Of a stretch of DNA of 10,150 nucleotides, positions 1-7,004 are shown piece by piece; the first letter of the stretch is position 1; each line of letters opens with the position of its first letter. The translations under genes were made by a program, and so were the position numbers. This stretch comes from Alphaproteobacteria bacterium UBA6187 (GTDB taxonomy: Bacteria; Pseudomonadota; Alphaproteobacteria; Rickettsiales; UBA6187): contig DITJ01000063.1 in assembly GCA_002422795.1 (NCBI GenBank), forward strand, positions 1 to 10,150, given 5' to 3'. Below the pieces are notes generated by a model, which was not told the DNA's origin, did no database searches, and worked only from the letters and a program-made list of their open reading frames with translations.

Positions 1-21
1 TAAAATTAAAATCTTATTTTG

Positions 22-417
22 TTATTCAGCTGATGCTTCTGCGGCAGCTTTTGCAGCTTCAGCTTCTGCTTTCTTAGCAGCAGCTTCTTCCGCTTCTTTC
101 TTTTTCTTTGCTTCAGTAGATACTTTAATTCTTGCATCTAAAACTTTCTGGCTATGAGCACTTCTTTTGATTAAAGATGCGGCAACCAGTATATTTTCCA
201 CCCTTTCAGTAGGGGTAGCACCAGCGCCAATCCAATATTGCACACGCTCTGTATTTAAAACAAGCCTGTTTACATTATCTTTATCCAGTAATGGATTGAA
301 AGTGCCTATTTTTTCGATAAATTTACCATCACGCGGTGAACGTGAATCTGCTACAACAACTCTGTAAAAAGGTTGTTTCTTTGCGCCCGCCCTAGCTAAA
401 CGAATCTTTGTTGCCAT
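22..417 (-). CDS. rpsP: 30S ribosomal protein S16
   Basis: This is a small-subunit ribosomal protein that binds 16S rRNA and helps assemble the 5' domain of the 30S particle. Residues 1-85 are a typical S16 core: it opens MATKIRLARAGAKKQPFYRV, followed by VVADSRSPRDGKFIEKIG, and has WIGAGATPTERV near residue 65. The family is usually about 80-90 residues. Here a tail (about 100-131) rich in Ala, Lys and Glu extends the protein to 131 residues, as in many alphaproteobacterial S16 proteins. The start is the ATG at 417 because an AAGGA ribosome-binding site lies 8 bases upstream (426-430). An in-frame TTG two codons further up would overlap that spacing. It has its own promoter at 465-493. The usual partners rimM, trmD and rplS would lie beyond the left edge and cannot be seen. 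Confidence 0.97.
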   Translation of the reverse strand: MATKIRLARAGAKKQPFYRVVVADSRSPRDGKFIEKIGTFNPLLDKDNVNRLVLNTERVQYWIGAGATPTERVENILVAASLIKRSAHSQKVLDARIKVSTEAKKKKEAEEAAAKKAEAEAAKAAAEASAE

Positions 418-464
418 TAGCAAAATCCTTTAATTGCTTATATATTTTTAAAATATGAAGGTGC

Positions 465-493
465 TATATAGAGCATTTTTCTTCTTAAGTCAA
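465..493 (-). promoter_or_regulatory. sigma70-type promoter for rpsP
   Basis: Read on the minus strand, TTGACT (488-493) and TATATA (465-470) are separated by exactly 17 bases. This is close to the consensus for the housekeeping sigma factor. The predicted transcript start is about 40 bases before the rpsP ATG. The upstream LRR gene ends at 634, so rpsP is probably transcribed independently of it. Confidence 0.7.
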
Positions 494-633
494 ATGGAAA
501 AGTTGGAATCCTTTTAGCGATAGGAATAATAAACCAATTCTCCATCGATTAAGATAAAAACCAAATACATATGGCGCACATAATAGAACTTCTTTGCAGC
601 CACATCAGGCGATAAGAAGTAAATCCAACTAGT
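494..633. other. intergenic region between the LRR-PcfJ gene and the rpsP promoter
   Basis: This AT-rich stretch follows the LRR-PcfJ stop codon. The only structure noticed is a 7-base inverted repeat, ACTTCTT at 588-594 with AAGAAGT at 614-620. It lacks a following T-run, so it is not called a terminator. No gene or RNA was recognised here. Confidence 0.4.
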
Positions 634-2478
634 CTATCTCATTACGCTGGTTTGCGAATTTGAAATGATACACGAAGCGTGGTCAGTTTCCACAACCTTG
701 CCCTCATTTTGCAATGCCGTATCTAATTTTTTACGTATCTGGAATGTCTGCTCATTGGTAGTCAATATCACATAATTACCTTTAGGCTGCAATGTAACAT
801 CATTTCCAAATATCTCTTTTAATCTTGCTTGTCCATTCATACCATCATCAGGCAAACTTATACTAAGTTTACCATCAGCTTGATCAACCCTTACATTTTT
901 TTTATCTACGTCAAATAATGTTGCCACGTTTTCTTTGATGGCAAGCAAGTCGTCTTTATTAGCTTTACCAGTATTTGGCTGGGTGTGCTTAGCTTGCACC
1001 TTCTCTTGCCATGTAAGTTCTCGTGGTTCCGCAAAGCTTAATTTGCCATCCTCGCTTAGTGAGCATGACAGGCTTTGCAGTCTTTTTAAATTTGCTTTGA
1101 GCAACCTCCTAAGTTCTAGCTCGTCTTTGTGCGGAGGCAGCATGCCAACACTATATAATGTGCTTATTTCCGTGCATTTCCGTGCGTTTAAAGGGTCGAA
1201 GCCTATCTCTAGCATGGTTTTTTCTTGCAAGGTTTCTGAAGTTTGTAACCGCTCTGTACGCGCATGCTCAAGGCCTTCATAATCGATATTAAGCTTTTTG
1301 GTATCTAGCTGCCCTTTCAACCATTCAAGAGCTTTAGCGCTCGGAGAACTTTCTGGTGGAGTAGCGTTTTTTACGCCATAATGCTGAATTACTTGATAAG
1401 TTTGGCTATTATAATCGGTTTGTATTTCAATAGTAGATTGTGGTTTTCCATTAGGGTCAACTACCGAAAGAATATGACTATTGCCGGTTATGCATTGCCC
1501 GCTATAGCCCCCAACACAATGATTGAGTGCCGTGCCTTCATTTTTAAGTTCTTGGGGGGTGTTGATGGCAATAATTTTCCAACCTGATGGCATCCCGCCT
1601 TCTTCCGGAACAGCTATTTCTTTCGTCCCTAGCAATGGCTCCCATGAAAGGCCATTATAATCTTTTAATTTCTGGCTATTGGTTTGTTGTAGTGGCTGAT
1701 GCCAATGTTCAGAGAACTTTACTAATTGCTCACCATTTAGCCCAGCAAATAAATACTTTTTTGTTTGCTTCTGTAACTCATTATAATCATCTAAGCTGAG
1801 TTCTTTATTTGCATGTTGTGGCAGTGAACCATCTATATATATAGCCTTTATTAATTGTGGTACTAAAATGCTTTTGGAGTAATCCTTTGCTACATCCGCA
1901 ATCATTAAGTTTATTTCACAAGCGTCGGAAAATGCTTTTTGGGCAGTAGCACCAATCTCTTTTGCAGGAATAAATACATGATCAATTGTACGATTTATTG
2001 TAATTGCATCGGCAAAGGCAAGGGCGCCAGCATCACCGATATTGTTATTCTGAATATTTAGCGTATTTAGCGTTTTATTTTCTTTAAGAGCAGTAGCAAT
2101 ATCACTCGCGCCAACAACTTCGATACTGTTATACATAAGATGTATATTTTTAAGCCCTTTATTTTTCTTAAGGGCAGTGGCAATATCACTTGCGCCAGTA
2201 TCGCCGATATTGTTATTTCTTAGATTTAGAATTTCCAATGTGGTATTTACTTTAAGTGAATCTGCAATGGCAGCGGCTCCGTCTGCGTCCATATTATTTC
2301 TGCCGAGAGACAGCTTTTTTAGTGCTTTATCCTCTTTAAGAAATTCAGCCAGTTTCTGTATCTCTGCCAGGTTCAGAGCCGGGTTATTTTTTACATCATC
2401 CGGTAAATTAAGATCTGCTTCTGTAACTCCGCGATTAACTCCGTCTATTAATTCCTGCGCAGTTGTAAATTTAGCCAT
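634..2478 (-). CDS. leucine-rich-repeat protein with PcfJ-like domain
   Basis: This 614-residue protein has three visible parts. After a short N-terminal region, residues 47-186 hold five leucine-rich repeats of exactly 28 residues each (47, 75, 103, 131, 159), of the ribonuclease-inhibitor type with a LxxLxLxxNxI pattern. The fifth is degenerate. Residues of about 225-395 resemble the PcfJ-like family (named after a gene of the enterococcal conjugative plasmid pCF10): NEGTALNHCVGGYSGQCITG at 313-332, then a TIEI strand at 349-352 and YQVIQHYGVKN at 361-371. The C-terminal part (about 400-614) is unrecognised and rich in Lys and Gln. There is no signal peptide or membrane segment, so it is probably cytoplasmic or secreted by a leaderless route. 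The start ATG at 2478 has only a weak upstream GGA. The function is unknown. RI-type repeats usually bind proteins, so a binding or host-interaction role is possible but is inference. Confidence 0.8.
   Translation of the reverse strand: MAKFTTAQELIDGVNRGVTEADLNLPDDVKNNPALNLAEIQKLAEFLKEDKALKKLSLGRNNMDADGAAAIADSLKVNTTLEILNLRNNNIGDTGASDIATALKKNKGLKNIHLMYNSIEVVGASDIATALKENKTLNTLNIQNNNIGDAGALAFADAITINRTIDHVFIPAKEIGATAQKAFSDACEINLMIADVAKDYSKSILVPQLIKAIYIDGSLPQHANKELSLDDYNELQKQTKKYLFAGLNGEQLVKFSEHWHQPLQQTNSQKLKDYNGLSWEPLLGTKEIAVPEEGGMPSGWKIIAINTPQELKNEGTALNHCVGGYSGQCITGNSHILSVVDPNGKPQSTIEIQTDYNSQTYQVIQHYGVKNATPPESSPSAKALEWLKGQLDTKKLNIDYEGLEHARTERLQTSETLQEKTMLEIGFDPLNARKCTEISTLYSVGMLPPHKDELELRRLLKANLKRLQSLSCSLSEDGKLSFAEPRELTWQEKVQAKHTQPNTGKANKDDLLAIKENVATLFDVDKKNVRVDQADGKLSISLPDDGMNGQARLKEIFGNDVTLQPKGNYVILTTNEQTFQIRKKLDTALQNEGKVVETDHASCIISNSQTSVMR
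2082..2197 (-). repeat. near-identical DNA repeats within the LRR array
   Basis: The segments at about 2082-2112 and 2167-2196 match closely at the DNA level. Both encode the end of a repeat unit reading GASDIATALK, the closing residues of LRR units 2 and 3 plus the start of the next. This points to a relatively recent duplication of a repeat unit rather than ancient divergence of all units. Confidence 0.6.
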
Positions 2479-2497
2479 TTTCCAGCACCATTATTAA

Positions 2498-2778
2498 TTC
2501 ATTAACTTTACGTTTCATATTACATGACTCAAGAATGCAACACAAATATTATTAATTAAATATTTAATAGATTACTGCGCCCGATAAGTATTGTAAACGC
2601 TATAAAATTACAGAAAATTAAGGCGATGATTGGCGCAAGGATTGCCCAAAAACAGGAAATTCTATAAATACTTTAAGGGGGGTATTTTTTTGGCCGCGTA
2701 TGCACCAGTGGTGTTGATCTGGCTGTGAAGGATAGCCTACGAGATTATAGCATTGGCATATAATCCCTTAGCTTATAG
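2498..2778. other. gene-free region between obgE and the LRR-PcfJ gene
   Basis: About 280 bases with no credible gene. A 7-base inverted repeat (GATTATA at 2743-2749, TATAATC at 2759-2765) lies just downstream of the obgE stop, but it is AT-rich and lacks a T-run on the minus strand. A six-base repeat AAATAC/GTATTT flanking a G-run, followed by seven T, is seen around 2665-2690 on the plus strand, where no gene ends. The LRR gene promoter must lie here, but no convincing -35/-10 pair was identified. Confidence 0.4.
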
Positions 2779-3786
2779 TTACTCCCCCTGCCCGCCCCTG
2801 AATTCATCTACTATTTTAAGCAACACCCTCAATACATCCTTGATGCCATCACCAGTTGCGCCGGAAATAACAAAAACTTCCTTACCAGATGCTTTTTTAA
2901 GTGCTGCTTTTTTCTTTTTTAAATCCTTTTCATCAATTGAATCTGACTTGTTAAGGGCTATTATCTCCTTCTTATCCAGTAACTTATTGCTATACATCGC
3001 AAGTTCATTACGTATGGTTTTATAACTTCCCACCACATCGTCTTCCGTCCCGTCAATCAGATGCAAGATAACGCCGCAGCGCTCCACATGTTTAAGGAAC
3101 CTTATACCAAGCCCTACACCTTCATGTGCTCCTTCTATAAGACCGGGAAGGTCGGCTATTACAAACTCGCGCTCATCCACATAAACCACACCTAGCATTG
3201 GTTTTAATGTAGTAAACGGATAGCCGGCGATTTTTGGCTTGGCGCGTGAAGTAACACTTAAGAAAGTTGATTTGCCGGCATTTGGTAATCCAACTAAACC
3301 CACATCAGAAAGAAGTTTAAGTTTAAGCCATACCCATAATTCTTCGCCCGGGCTACCATCTTGTGCATAACGCGGTGCTTGGTTTATAGAGCTTTTAAAA
3401 TGGGCATTACCAACCCCACCCCTTCCGCCAGTAGCAAGCACTAGCTCTTCACCTACTTCGGTAAAATCCTTGATAACAAGGCCGGATATATCATCAATAA
3501 TTTCAGTTCCAACAGGGACATTAATATATAAATCTTCAGAGGCAAGGCCGCTTCTATCCCTTCCTGAACCATTACCACCTTTGCGCGCCTTAAAATGCTG
3601 GGTGTAGCGAAAATCTATAAGCGTATTAAGGCCAGCCACACAGCGTGCAATAACACTACCGCCACGCCCGCCATCTCCGCCATCAGGGCCGCCACGCGGC
3701 ACATTCGCTTCTCTTCTGAAGCTAACGCAGCCATTGCCGCCATCGCCACTTTTTAAAAAGATTTTTGCTTCGTCAATAAAATGCAT
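2779..3786 (-). CDS. obgE: GTPase ObgE/CgtA
   Basis: ObgE is an essential GTPase that binds the 50S subunit, acts in late ribosome assembly and links growth to the stringent response. This copy has 335 residues, which is normal. Residues 1-158 form the glycine-rich Obg fold (GDGGNGC at 14-20, GGPDGGDGGRGG at 32-43). The G domain follows with every motif present: G1 GLPNAGKST (166-174), switch I around YPFTTLKP (189-196), G3 DLPGLIEGA (212-220), G4 NKSD (279-282) and G5 SGATG (308-312). There is no long acidic C-terminal extension. It sits downstream of rplU and rpmA, the conserved bacterial order. A strong terminator (3825-3857) separates it from rpmA, so its expression depends on read-through or on its own promoter, which was not clearly seen. 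The ribosome-binding site is weak. Confidence 0.97.
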   Translation of the reverse strand: MHFIDEAKIFLKSGDGGNGCVSFRREANVPRGGPDGGDGGRGGSVIARCVAGLNTLIDFRYTQHFKARKGGNGSGRDRSGLASEDLYINVPVGTEIIDDISGLVIKDFTEVGEELVLATGGRGGVGNAHFKSSINQAPRYAQDGSPGEELWVWLKLKLLSDVGLVGLPNAGKSTFLSVTSRAKPKIAGYPFTTLKPMLGVVYVDEREFVIADLPGLIEGAHEGVGLGIRFLKHVERCGVILHLIDGTEDDVVGSYKTIRNELAMYSNKLLDKKEIIALNKSDSIDEKDLKKKKAALKKASGKEVFVISGATGDGIKDVLRVLLKIVDEFRGGQGE

Positions 3787-3824
3787 AGTTATTCAAAAAT
3801 TAATGTAATGATTTATATAAAACA

Positions 3825-3857
3825 AAAACTCCTGCGGTGGGTTTCCGCAGGAGTTTT
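3825..3857 (-). terminator. intrinsic terminator after rpmA
   Basis: A perfect 13-base inverted repeat (3825-3837 with 3845-3857), containing CTCCTGCGG/CCGCAGGAG, encloses a 7-base loop. Read on the minus strand the hairpin runs into TTTTTGTTTTATAT, a good T-rich tail. It lies 28 bases past the rpmA stop and 38 bases before the obgE start. The tail on the plus strand is weaker, and no plus-strand gene ends here. Confidence 0.85.
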
Positions 3858-3885
3858 AAGGTATTTTATGAGTAAATTCTTATAT

Positions 3886-4146
3886 TTACGCAGCAACTGC
3901 AGTATCAACAGAGATAAAAGTTCTTTTACCGCTTCTATGAAACCTTACAACACCTTCTACAACGGAAAATATTGTATGGTCTTTGCCAATGCCAACATTT
4001 TTACCAGGATGGAAAGTTGTGCCACGCTGACGAACCAGGATATTACCAGAAATAACAGCTTCTCCGCCGAATTTCTTTACACCAAGCCTACGACCAGCTG
4101 AATCACGACCGTTTCTTGAACTACCACCTGCTTTTTTATGAGCCAT
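3886..4146 (-). CDS. rpmA: 50S ribosomal protein L27
   Basis: L27 is a large-subunit protein whose N-terminal tail reaches toward the peptidyl-transferase centre and helps position tRNA. The 86-residue length is standard. The N-terminus MAHKKAGGSSRNGRDSAGRR is the family signature, followed by LGVKKFGGE and, near residues 38-50, VRQRGTTFHPGKN. The N-terminus directly begins MAHKKAGG, so there is no cleavable Firmicutes-type extension. A clear GGAG ribosome-binding site lies 7 bases or so before the ATG. It follows rplU by 93 bases and is presumably co-transcribed with it. A strong terminator follows its stop codon. Confidence 0.98.
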   Translation of the reverse strand: MAHKKAGGSSRNGRDSAGRRLGVKKFGGEAVISGNILVRQRGTTFHPGKNVGIGKDHTIFSVVEGVVRFHRSGKRTFISVDTAVAA

Positions 4147-4222
4147 ATTGAATCTCCACTTTTAGAAAACTTGAAATAAATCCAGCCTTCCAATTCATTA
4201 TTTATTACTTAGCAACTTTTAT

Positions 4223-4234
4223 CTTAATATTAAG
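4223..4234. repeat. 12-base palindrome between rplU and rpmA
   Basis: CTTAATATTAAG is a perfect AT-only-centred palindrome just after the rplU stop codon. It is short, and no regulator can be assigned to it. Confidence 0.3.
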
Positions 4235-4239
4235 AGCAA

Positions 4240-4683
4240 TTAAGATGTCTTTTTTGCTGCCGATGCTTTAGTTTTGTTTCCAGTGTTATTTTCAGGCTGA
4301 TCTGATGAATCATTCTGTTCTACTTTTGGAAGAATCTTTTTAATAACAGCTTTCCTTTCAGTGCCACCTTTGCCGCTTACATCAAGGATACGCAGAACAG
4401 TAATATACTGCCTATGACCATTTTTACGGCGATAGTTATGGCGTCTTTTCTTCTTGAATACGATGATTTTATCATCCCTGGTCTGCTCAAGCACTTCAGC
4501 GCTGATTTTTGCGCCTTCAACTACAGGGGTGCCCAATCTAAGCTCACCAGCCGCACTGCGGATTGCCAGTACTTGATCAAACTGCACGATACTGCCAACT
4601 TCAGCCTCAAGCTTATCAACCTTAAGCACATCGTTTTCAGATACTTTATATTGCTTACCACTTGTTATTATGACTGCGTACAT
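4240..4683 (-). CDS. rplU: 50S ribosomal protein L21
   Basis: L21 binds 23S rRNA in the large subunit. The core (residues 1-103) is typical: it begins MYAVIITSGKQYKV, and KKKRRHNYRRKNGHRQ (about 77-92) followed by YITVLRI is the conserved basic stretch. The protein is 147 residues, against roughly 103 in E. coli. The extra C-terminal tail is rich in Lys, Asn, Ser and Ala, as in many alphaproteobacteria. The ATG at 4683 was chosen because MYAVI is the family N-terminus. A longer reading frame from a TTG at 4752 would begin inside the promoter's -35 box (4747-4752), so that longer form could not be made from this transcript. It is the first gene of the rplU-rpmA unit. Confidence 0.97.
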   Translation of the reverse strand: MYAVIITSGKQYKVSENDVLKVDKLEAEVGSIVQFDQVLAIRSAAGELRLGTPVVEGAKISAEVLEQTRDDKIIVFKKKRRHNYRRKNGHRQYITVLRILDVSGKGGTERKAVIKKILPKVEQNDSSDQPENNTGNKTKASAAKKTS

Positions 4684-4724
4684 ATTTTGTTTACTCTGCT
4701 TTTCTAGTGAAATTTGGAACTGGC

Positions 4725-4752
4725 AATATAGCCATGCAGCATGTTTTGTCAA
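4725..4752 (-). promoter_or_regulatory. sigma70-type promoter for rplU-rpmA
   Basis: On the minus strand a perfect TTGACA (4747-4752) is followed after 16 bases by TATATT (4725-4730). The predicted transcript start is near 4717, giving a leader of about 35 bases before the rplU ATG. This strength suits a ribosomal protein gene and supports the short rplU start. Confidence 0.78.
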
Positions 4753-4835
4753 TAGTTTTTATTAATAATATTATGAACGCCTAAATAAGGGATGGGAATT
4801 CTTAATGCATTACACACTAAATTATCCGCTCCAGC

Positions 4836-5300
4836 CTATGCACGTATAAAGCGCATACCGCCTATAATAACATCCACCGGCTCATCATCGCCTGGCCCCA
4901 GAGGAAGTAGAATCTGCCTGTATTTTATAATTCCGCCTGCTTCATCGATTTTGTAAGTCTTTTCTTCCTGGAACGGCCTTTTATGCTCAGCAACTATATT
5001 ATATTTATCATTCGAGGATTGCAGAAAATCCATAATAAGGTTTTTTATAACCTGTCCGCTATCTTCATGATTAAACTCATTCCCTAGGTTTTTGCCTGTA
5101 TATATGAAACGGTATCCGTTACTTTGCACCAAAGGGAACACCTCTATTACAAAAACATCATCCCATACACCTTTTTGCTGCAAATCAAATTCATCAATTT
5201 TATCTTTGGAAGGAAACATTCTCTCACCACGCACCTCATTCCAGTGCTCGAAAAGTACATCCGTTATCCTTTTGTGCCCTTGCGCCTTTATTTCCGACAT
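4836..5300 (-). CDS. PAS_5/DUF1457-type PAS domain protein
   Basis: This 154-residue soluble protein matches the pattern of the alphaproteobacterial PAS_5 (DUF1457) family. Features are an N-terminal WNEVRGERMFPSKDKIDEFD (20-39), the central strand YRFIYTGKNLG (63-73) followed by an acidic HEDSGQVIKNL segment, and a C-terminal ILLPLGPGDDEPVDVIIGGM (130-149). PAS folds sense ligands or mediate protein contacts. This family is a stand-alone single domain with no output module, and its ligand is not known. No signal peptide or membrane segment is seen. It lies between lnt and rplU with its own likely promoter (-10 at 5334-5339), and a palindromic repeat (5384-5432) stands further upstream. Family assignment is from recalled pattern, and function beyond PAS sensing is not claimed. 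Confidence 0.82.
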   Translation of the reverse strand: MSEIKAQGHKRITDVLFEHWNEVRGERMFPSKDKIDEFDLQQKGVWDDVFVIEVFPLVQSNGYRFIYTGKNLGNEFNHEDSGQVIKNLIMDFLQSSNDKYNIVAEHKRPFQEEKTYKIDEAGGIIKYRQILLPLGPGDDEPVDVIIGGMRFIRA

Positions 5301-5333
5301 ACATTGCCTTTATAAATAAATAATTATTTAGAT

Positions 5334-5339
5334 ATTATA
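5334..5339 (-). promoter_or_regulatory. probable -10 element of the PAS_5 gene
   Basis: A perfect TATAAT on the minus strand lies 33 bases before the ATG at 5300. A good -35 is lacking: TTCCTT at 18 bases is the best spaced, while TTGATT is only 14 bases away. The gene may therefore need an activator or use an unusual spacing. Confidence 0.45.
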
Positions 5340-5383
5340 AGCATGGATATAAGAATCAAGGAAAATATTGCACAGATATTTGA

Positions 5384-5432
5384 ATATACTCATTCTGATT
5401 CAAACTGCCGATTGAAAACAGAATGAGTATAT
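5384..5432. repeat. palindromic element, copy 1
   Basis: Perfect 14-base arms (5384-5397, reading ATATACTCATTCTG, and 5419-5432) enclose an inner 5-base stem TTCAA/TTGAA (5399-5403, 5412-5416) around ACTGCCGA. The first 30 bases recur at 10069-10098 with two mismatches. It lies between the PAS_5 gene and lnt, 19 bases past the lnt stop. No T-run follows on either strand, so it is not a classical terminator. Confidence 0.85.
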
Positions 5433-5449
5433 AGCGTTTCCGCTTTTCA
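5430..5449. repeat. 20-base repeat shared with 7143-7162
   Basis: TATAGCGTTTCCGCTTTTCA matches 7143-7162 at 18 of 20 positions. It starts at the end of the palindromic element and runs up to the lnt stop codon. AGCG-TTTC-CGCT inside it could form a 4-base hairpin, a GAAA tetraloop on the minus strand. Confidence 0.55.
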
Positions 5450-5450
5450 T

Positions 5451-7004
5451 TTAGCCTCGCACTCCTACTTCATCTTTGATATGGAAGTGGTATAAGCAGC
5501 TAATGACCAGTAGAATTCCTATCAAAAATATAACTATCAGATTGCCGTGCCTACTGTAAGGGGTTGGAGTGGAGATTTTGGCAGGAAGTTCAGAATCAAG
5601 GATTGCTGTTGTGCTAAGGCTGGTTTTTTTAATTACCCTTCCATAGCCATCAATTACCCCTGAAATGCCATTATTTGCCACGCGTATTAGTGGGATTCCC
5701 TCCTCTACGGCCCTCGTGCGCGTCATTTGGAAATGCTGGTAAGGGCCTGCGGTATTTCCATACCAGGCATCATTAGTAACATTAATCAGTACAGAAGGTA
5801 AATTGGATTTATCCTTAACTTTACCAGGGAATATAACTTCGTAACACACTAATCCGCTAAAAGACGGAAAGCCTGGGGCGCTTATTGTTTTTGGTCCGTC
5901 CCCTTCTGCGAAATCTATTGATCCTTTGGTGATTTTTTCTAAAGGCAATATAGAGCGAAAAGGAACATATTCGCCAAATGGCACTAAGTGGCTTTTATCA
6001 TAATATGAGTATAATTTCCCTTTTGAGGTGATAACGGCAAGGGAATTCCACATATCTTTCATAACGCCACTTTCGGTATATTCCGCGCGTAGCGTTCCTG
6101 TAATAACTGCGCCGTTTTCTGGCGCAATTTTTGCTATTACATCAAGTATGGCGGCATCTTCACTTATAACAAATGGTAATGCGGTTTCTGGCCATATTAT
6201 ATGGGTTATGCTTTCAAACCCTTCACTCTGGCTCATATCCAGGTATTTTTGTACCGTGCTATAGCGCCACTCTTCTTCCCATTTCATGTTTTGTGGAATA
6301 TTAGCCTGCACAAGGCGAAGTTTTACATATGGTACGAACTGGTTTTCCGCATGGGATAAACGGTAGCCACCCCAGAAAAAAATTCCAAGTAGCAATACAA
6401 AAGTAATAATAACCGGAGTTAAACTCTTTCTGGTTACTGACCACTGACCACTGACTACTAACAAAGCAGGCATACCAAAAGCCAGAACTGTTACAAGGCT
6501 TAAGCCCCATATTCCTGTAAGGCTTGTAAATTGCAGCATATTATCAGAAGCAGTCCATATATAACCGGCAAGGTTCCAAGGGAACCCGGTAAATAGCCAG
6601 CCGCGCAGCATTTCAATAATTGTCCAGATACAGGAAAAAATTACTACTAACCGCCAGCCTTTAAAGAATTTTGCGGCGTGCCAGGTAAGAGCCGCAACAA
6701 TAGCTGTATAAACTGCAATAACCGCAGGTATGCCAAATACCGTAAAAGGTATAAGCCAGCCGAAATTTGCTGCATCTACCAATAATGCAAAGGCAATCCA
6801 GTATAAGCCTGCAGTGAAATGCCCAAAGCCAAACCACCAGCCAATTTTAAAGGCATTCTTACGGCTGGTTGCTGCTAATATCATTAAAAAGAAGCCACTA
6901 AAGCCAATTATGGCAAGTGGAAATAAATTTACCGGGGGCAGGGCGAGTGTTACTAAAATACCGTAAAAAGCCGCGAGAAAGTTTTTTTTCATATTTTTAT
7001 TCAT
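5451..7004 (-). CDS. lnt: apolipoprotein N-acyltransferase
   Basis: Lnt is an inner-membrane enzyme that adds the third acyl chain to the N-terminal cysteine of lipoproteins, using phospholipid as donor. At 517 residues it is the usual size. The N-terminal third is a bundle of hydrophobic segments (about 8-43, 55-76, 82-108, 117-137, 155-182, 196-214). A nitrilase-like domain follows, with the catalytic triad visible: Glu273 in WPETALP, Lys337 in YDKSHLVPFGEYVP and Cys387 in GLVCYEVIFP. NVTNDAWYG (408-416) and a final membrane segment (about 487-505) complete the fold. Residues 183-190, between two membrane segments, are encoded by an intergenic-type heptamer repeat (6436-6456). The start at 7004 has a weak ribosome-binding site, and a Met at residue 5 is an alternative. 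Triacylated lipoproteins and an outer membrane are implied. Confidence 0.96.
   Translation of the reverse strand: MNKNMKKNFLAAFYGILVTLALPPVNLFPLAIIGFSGFFLMILAATSRKNAFKIGWWFGFGHFTAGLYWIAFALLVDAANFGWLIPFTVFGIPAVIAVYTAIVAALTWHAAKFFKGWRLVVIFSCIWTIIEMLRGWLFTGFPWNLAGYIWTASDNMLQFTSLTGIWGLSLVTVLAFGMPALLVVSGQWSVTRKSLTPVIITFVLLLGIFFWGGYRLSHAENQFVPYVKLRLVQANIPQNMKWEEEWRYSTVQKYLDMSQSEGFESITHIIWPETALPFVISEDAAILDVIAKIAPENGAVITGTLRAEYTESGVMKDMWNSLAVITSKGKLYSYYDKSHLVPFGEYVPFRSILPLEKITKGSIDFAEGDGPKTISAPGFPSFSGLVCYEVIFPGKVKDKSNLPSVLINVTNDAWYGNTAGPYQHFQMTRTRAVEEGIPLIRVANNGISGVIDGYGRVIKKTSLSTTAILDSELPAKISTPTPYSRHGNLIVIFLIGILLVISCLYHFHIKDEVGVRG
6436..6456. repeat. heptamer tandem repeat inside lnt
   Basis: Three tandem copies of ACTGACC/ACTGACT (GTCAGTG on the coding strand), preceded by TGGTT and followed by a partial unit ACTA. 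The repeat is in frame and encodes VVSGQWSV between two predicted membrane helices of Lnt. The same sort of heptamer array is known from intergenic regions of various bacteria. Confidence 0.75.

Noticed and set aside
22..120. Repetitive GCAGCTTCTGC-like DNA at the left end
   Set aside because: This is the codon-level reflection of the Ala/Glu/Lys-rich tail of S16, not a separate repeat element.
501..630. Inverted repeat AGTTGGA/TCCAACT flanking the region between the LRR gene and rpsP
   Set aside because: Seven bases separated by more than 110 bases is expected by chance in AT-rich DNA, and nothing else supports an element.
4684..4752. N-terminal extension of L21 from a TTG start
   Set aside because: The TTG is part of the -35 box TTGACA and the extension covers the -10 box, so it would not be transcribed. 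MYAVI is the conserved L21 N-terminus.
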